From: Pholis gunnellus
Lineage: Eukaryota; Chordata; Actinopteri; Perciformes; Pholidae
Direction: 5' to 3'
Length of the DNA: 64,000 nt
NCBI GenBank assembly: GCA_910591455.2
Contig: OU342804.1
Location: 9,927,133 to 9,991,132, forward strand
This document shows positions 61,215-64,000 of this stretch, in pieces. The position numbers and the translations under genes are program-made. Each line of letters begins with the position of its first letter. Position 1 is the stretch's first letter. Under the pieces are notes generated by a model. That model ran no database searches, was not told the origin of the DNA, and saw nothing but the letters and a program-made list of their open reading frames with translations.

Positions 61215-63505
61215 TATTATTATTTTTACTCTTTTGTCGCAAAAAGGAGGTGCTTGGGATTCTGGCAACATTTTGAAATTTTGCACGCAAGCCAGAATTT
61301 GTGAAAATTGCAGTCTGATTGGGGTGTCCAGCTGCGTTATGAAATATTGGCTCGCTAGCGCCCCCTATTGAGTAGCCCCAACATTGGGTTTCACCGAGCT
61401 GTATGAAACTTGGTAGGTATGTGGAACGTGATGGGGCGTACAAAAAATCCTCTTGGAATTTTTCACTAAACCAAACAGGAAGTCGGCCATTTTGAAGTAT
61501 ATGAGGTTTTTGGACCGTTTCAAGGCATCATACTTTAACGAACTCCTCCTAGAGATTGAACCCGATCGACTTCAGACTTGGTCAGTATGCTCTTGAGACC
61601 TTGGCAGTGAAATGTTACTCAAAGATCAAAAAGTTATCGTACTATGTATCCGTGGTGTGGCGTTAAAAAAACACCATTCGCCATGAAAAAGGAAGTTGTT
61701 GTAACTCGGCCGTACATTGTCTAATCTGCTCCAAATCTCTCATATGTCATATCATCCTGACTCAGAGCACATCTATATGAAAATTTTGAATCATAGTAAG
61801 AGCGCCACCTATTGGCAACTGGAAGTTGTACGTTTTGTACTTTGACATCCTGCTCCTCACAGATTAATCAGATCCCTCTCAAATGTTGCCAGGAAAGCCT
61901 TAAGACCTTGATCATGCTTCACTGTGAAGATTGTAAGAAGTTGTCGAAGGGCGGCGACGTGGCGGCTCGGCGAATTTCGATCCTTCGCCATGAACGAATA
62001 AACTGATGTAACTCGAATCCACATCATCAGATCTTTACCAGGTTTCACATGTTTGATTAGACTCCAGGCCTGAAGACATCTGCAGGCCAATTTTTAATCA
62101 TAGTCATAGCGCCACCTACTGGTAACAGTAAGTTAAAGTCTTTATACTTTGCCTTGTTTCTCTTAGTAGGTAAATCAGATCAACATCAAACTACTTCCAC
62201 ACAAATATAAGAAGTTCATAATGCCAGTTCATGAAGCTTTTGATGTTTCGTCAAACGCCGTTGCCGTGGCAACGCAGTCTTCGCCGTGAAAAACGAAGCT
62301 CATTTTGAGAGGCTAAAAAAGCTCGAAACATAAGCAAATTCTGTACGCAGATTACAAGCCCAAAATGTAGTTATATAATATGCTTTTATTCGTTCAGAGT
62401 GGCAAATCGGCTCAATAGCGCCCCCTACAACATTTCGCCGAAGCAGCCCTCGCACTACGTTTCACATAGATTTCCAAAATTTGGTGGGCACATGTGTCAC
62501 ATGTGGACTTAAATAAAAGTCTCTTGGGACCATGCTCTAAACCCAACCGGAAGTCACCCATTTTCAATTTATTTTGAATTTCTAGTGTCGTTTTTGTCAT
62601 TTCCAGGCGCTGCACTTTAACGAACTCCTCCTAGGGAAATAATCGAATCAACTTTAAAATTGGTCAGTACAATCTAAAGACCTTTGTGATGAAAAATTAC
62701 TCAAAACTTGTTGTTTCGTGAAAAGCTGTTGCCGTGGCAACGCATTCTTCGCCATGAAAAATGAAGGTGTTTTTGAGGGGCCAAAAATGCTCAAAACATA
62801 ACGAAACTTGTCACACACATTTAAAAGCGTGAATGTAGTGATCTGATGTGATTTTAATGCTTCAGAGAGGCAAGTCGGCTCGATGGCGCCCCCTACAATA
62901 TGTAGACGATTCAGCCCTCGCAGTACGTCACACCTAGATGTATAAAATTTGGGAAGTAGGTGTATCACATATAGACTTAAAAAAAGGTCTTAGGGGTCTA
63001 AGCTCTAAACCCAACCAGAAGTCAGCCATTTTGAATTTTGTATGAATTTATAGTGTCGTTTTTTTACAAGTTACAGAAGAGCTTAAAAAGAAAACGGTGT
63101 TAAATTAAAGTGTTCAAGTAAAAGCAAATGATACTACTGTTTTCTTAACTTTCATGTAAGTCCAAATAAAATCAGGACATTGCAGGGAGTTGAACCCCAT
63201 CCCAGTAAACTGACAGTCTGTTATGTTATTAACCCTGAAGCGCATTCACGCACATTCATTTTCTTGATGATCTTAACAGGCTTTCATTTATGATTGTATT
63301 GGAGGTACCCTCAACACATTTGAGGCTTAAGACCTGTCAACGCGATCTTGTTACGCTGCTGGTCGACGCAGGAAATATCATCTAACTCATGCACGCAGTG
63401 TTTGATGGTCACAGAAACGCACGGCAGCGTCCTCCAGAGTCCTGCCAGAACCCTCGACGTGCGTGAATGTGCGAGGGCCCGGTCAATGCTGCTTGCAGCT
63501 TTAAT
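61215..63505. repeat. Array unit 12 (short type, 2.3 kb)
   Basis: Same deletion join as units 0 and 10 (about 63055-63074). Units 10-11 and 12-13 form a dimeric higher-order pattern of short unit then motif-bearing unit. Confidence 0.9.
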
Positions 63506-64000
63506 TATTATTATTAGGGCCCGAGCACCGACGTAGTCGGAGCGGAGGACCTATTGTAATCGTAATGTTTATTATTATTATTATTATTCTTCCGATTATT
63601 TTTCATGTTTCGTCGCAAAAAGGAGGTGCTTGGGATTCTGGCAACATTTTGAAATTTTGCACGCAAGCCAGAATTTGTGAAAATTGCAGTCTGATTGGGG
63701 TGTCCAGCTGCGTTTTGAAATATTGGCTCGCTAGCGCCCCCTATTGAGTAGCCCCAACATTGGGTTTCACCTAGCTGTATGAAATTTGCTAGGTATGTGG
63801 AACGTGATGGGGCGTACAAAAAATCCTCTTGGAATTTTTCACTAAACCAAACAGGAAGTCGGCCATTTTGAAGTGTATGACGTTTTTGGACCGTTTCAAG
63901 GCATCATACTTTAACGAACTCCTCCTAGAGATTGAACCCGATCGACTTCAGACTTGGTCAGTATGCTCTTGAGACCTTGGCAGTGAAATGTTACTCAAAG
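63506..64000. repeat. Array unit 13, cut by the window end
   Basis: Single GC-rich motif at 63517, the ATTCTTCCGATT start variant, then normal unit sequence to the end of the window. The array continues beyond it. Confidence 0.9.

Overview
The window looks like teleost fish nuclear DNA. It holds no ordinary host gene. The signs are GT-AG introns, long CA/TA/ATT microsatellites, fish-type LINE remnants, and a Helitron of the endonuclease-carrying Helentron (Helitron2) class. Nearly everything here is repetitive.

Layout: (1) 1-8205, (2) 23720-30382 and (3) 45850-64000 are blocks of one tandem array with 2.3-3.3 kb units. Each unit contains diverged internal sub-repeats of about 470 bp and ends in an (ATT)n tract. 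Some units begin with a GC-rich 58-bp motif that can form a hairpin; this motif is amplified five-fold at 49977-50275. Between the array blocks sit two copies of a 15.5 kb insert (8206-23719 and 30383-45849). They lie about 22.1 kb apart and look almost identical over their coding parts. The left array flank is duplicated with the insert, so this is a tandem segmental duplication and not two independent insertions.

Each insert carries one large minus-strand gene. I reconstruct it as 13 coding exons (9003-20836 and 31180-42905) encoding about 3,334 and 3,298 aa. A possible non-coding first exon and TATA promoter lie further right (about 22254-22530 and 44461-44740). The 12 short 5' exons encode a basic N-terminus, an SGNH/GDSL hydrolase domain and a tandemly duplicated linker exon. 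The 8.6 kb last exon encodes two tandem peptidase-C76-like modules (the first apparently dead), an OTU cysteine protease, a lysine-rich 18-aa repeat, a Cys-rich region, the Helitron HUH/Y2 Rep nickase, a PIF1-like helicase and an APE-like endonuclease. All catalytic motifs I could check are intact in both copies, so each could be an autonomous rolling-circle transposon. A LINE reverse-transcriptase C-terminal remnant lies directly after the endonuclease stop codon.

The many short ORFs of the array recur because the array is young and homogenised; I see no reason to call them genes. The most interesting items are the spliced SGNH-to-Helentron architecture, the active/inactive C76 pair, the tandem exon duplication, the mosaic identity of the two 22 kb copies, and the stepwise ATT gradient in the five-fold motif. 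All coordinates and splice sites come from manual reading; no alignment or database search was run.
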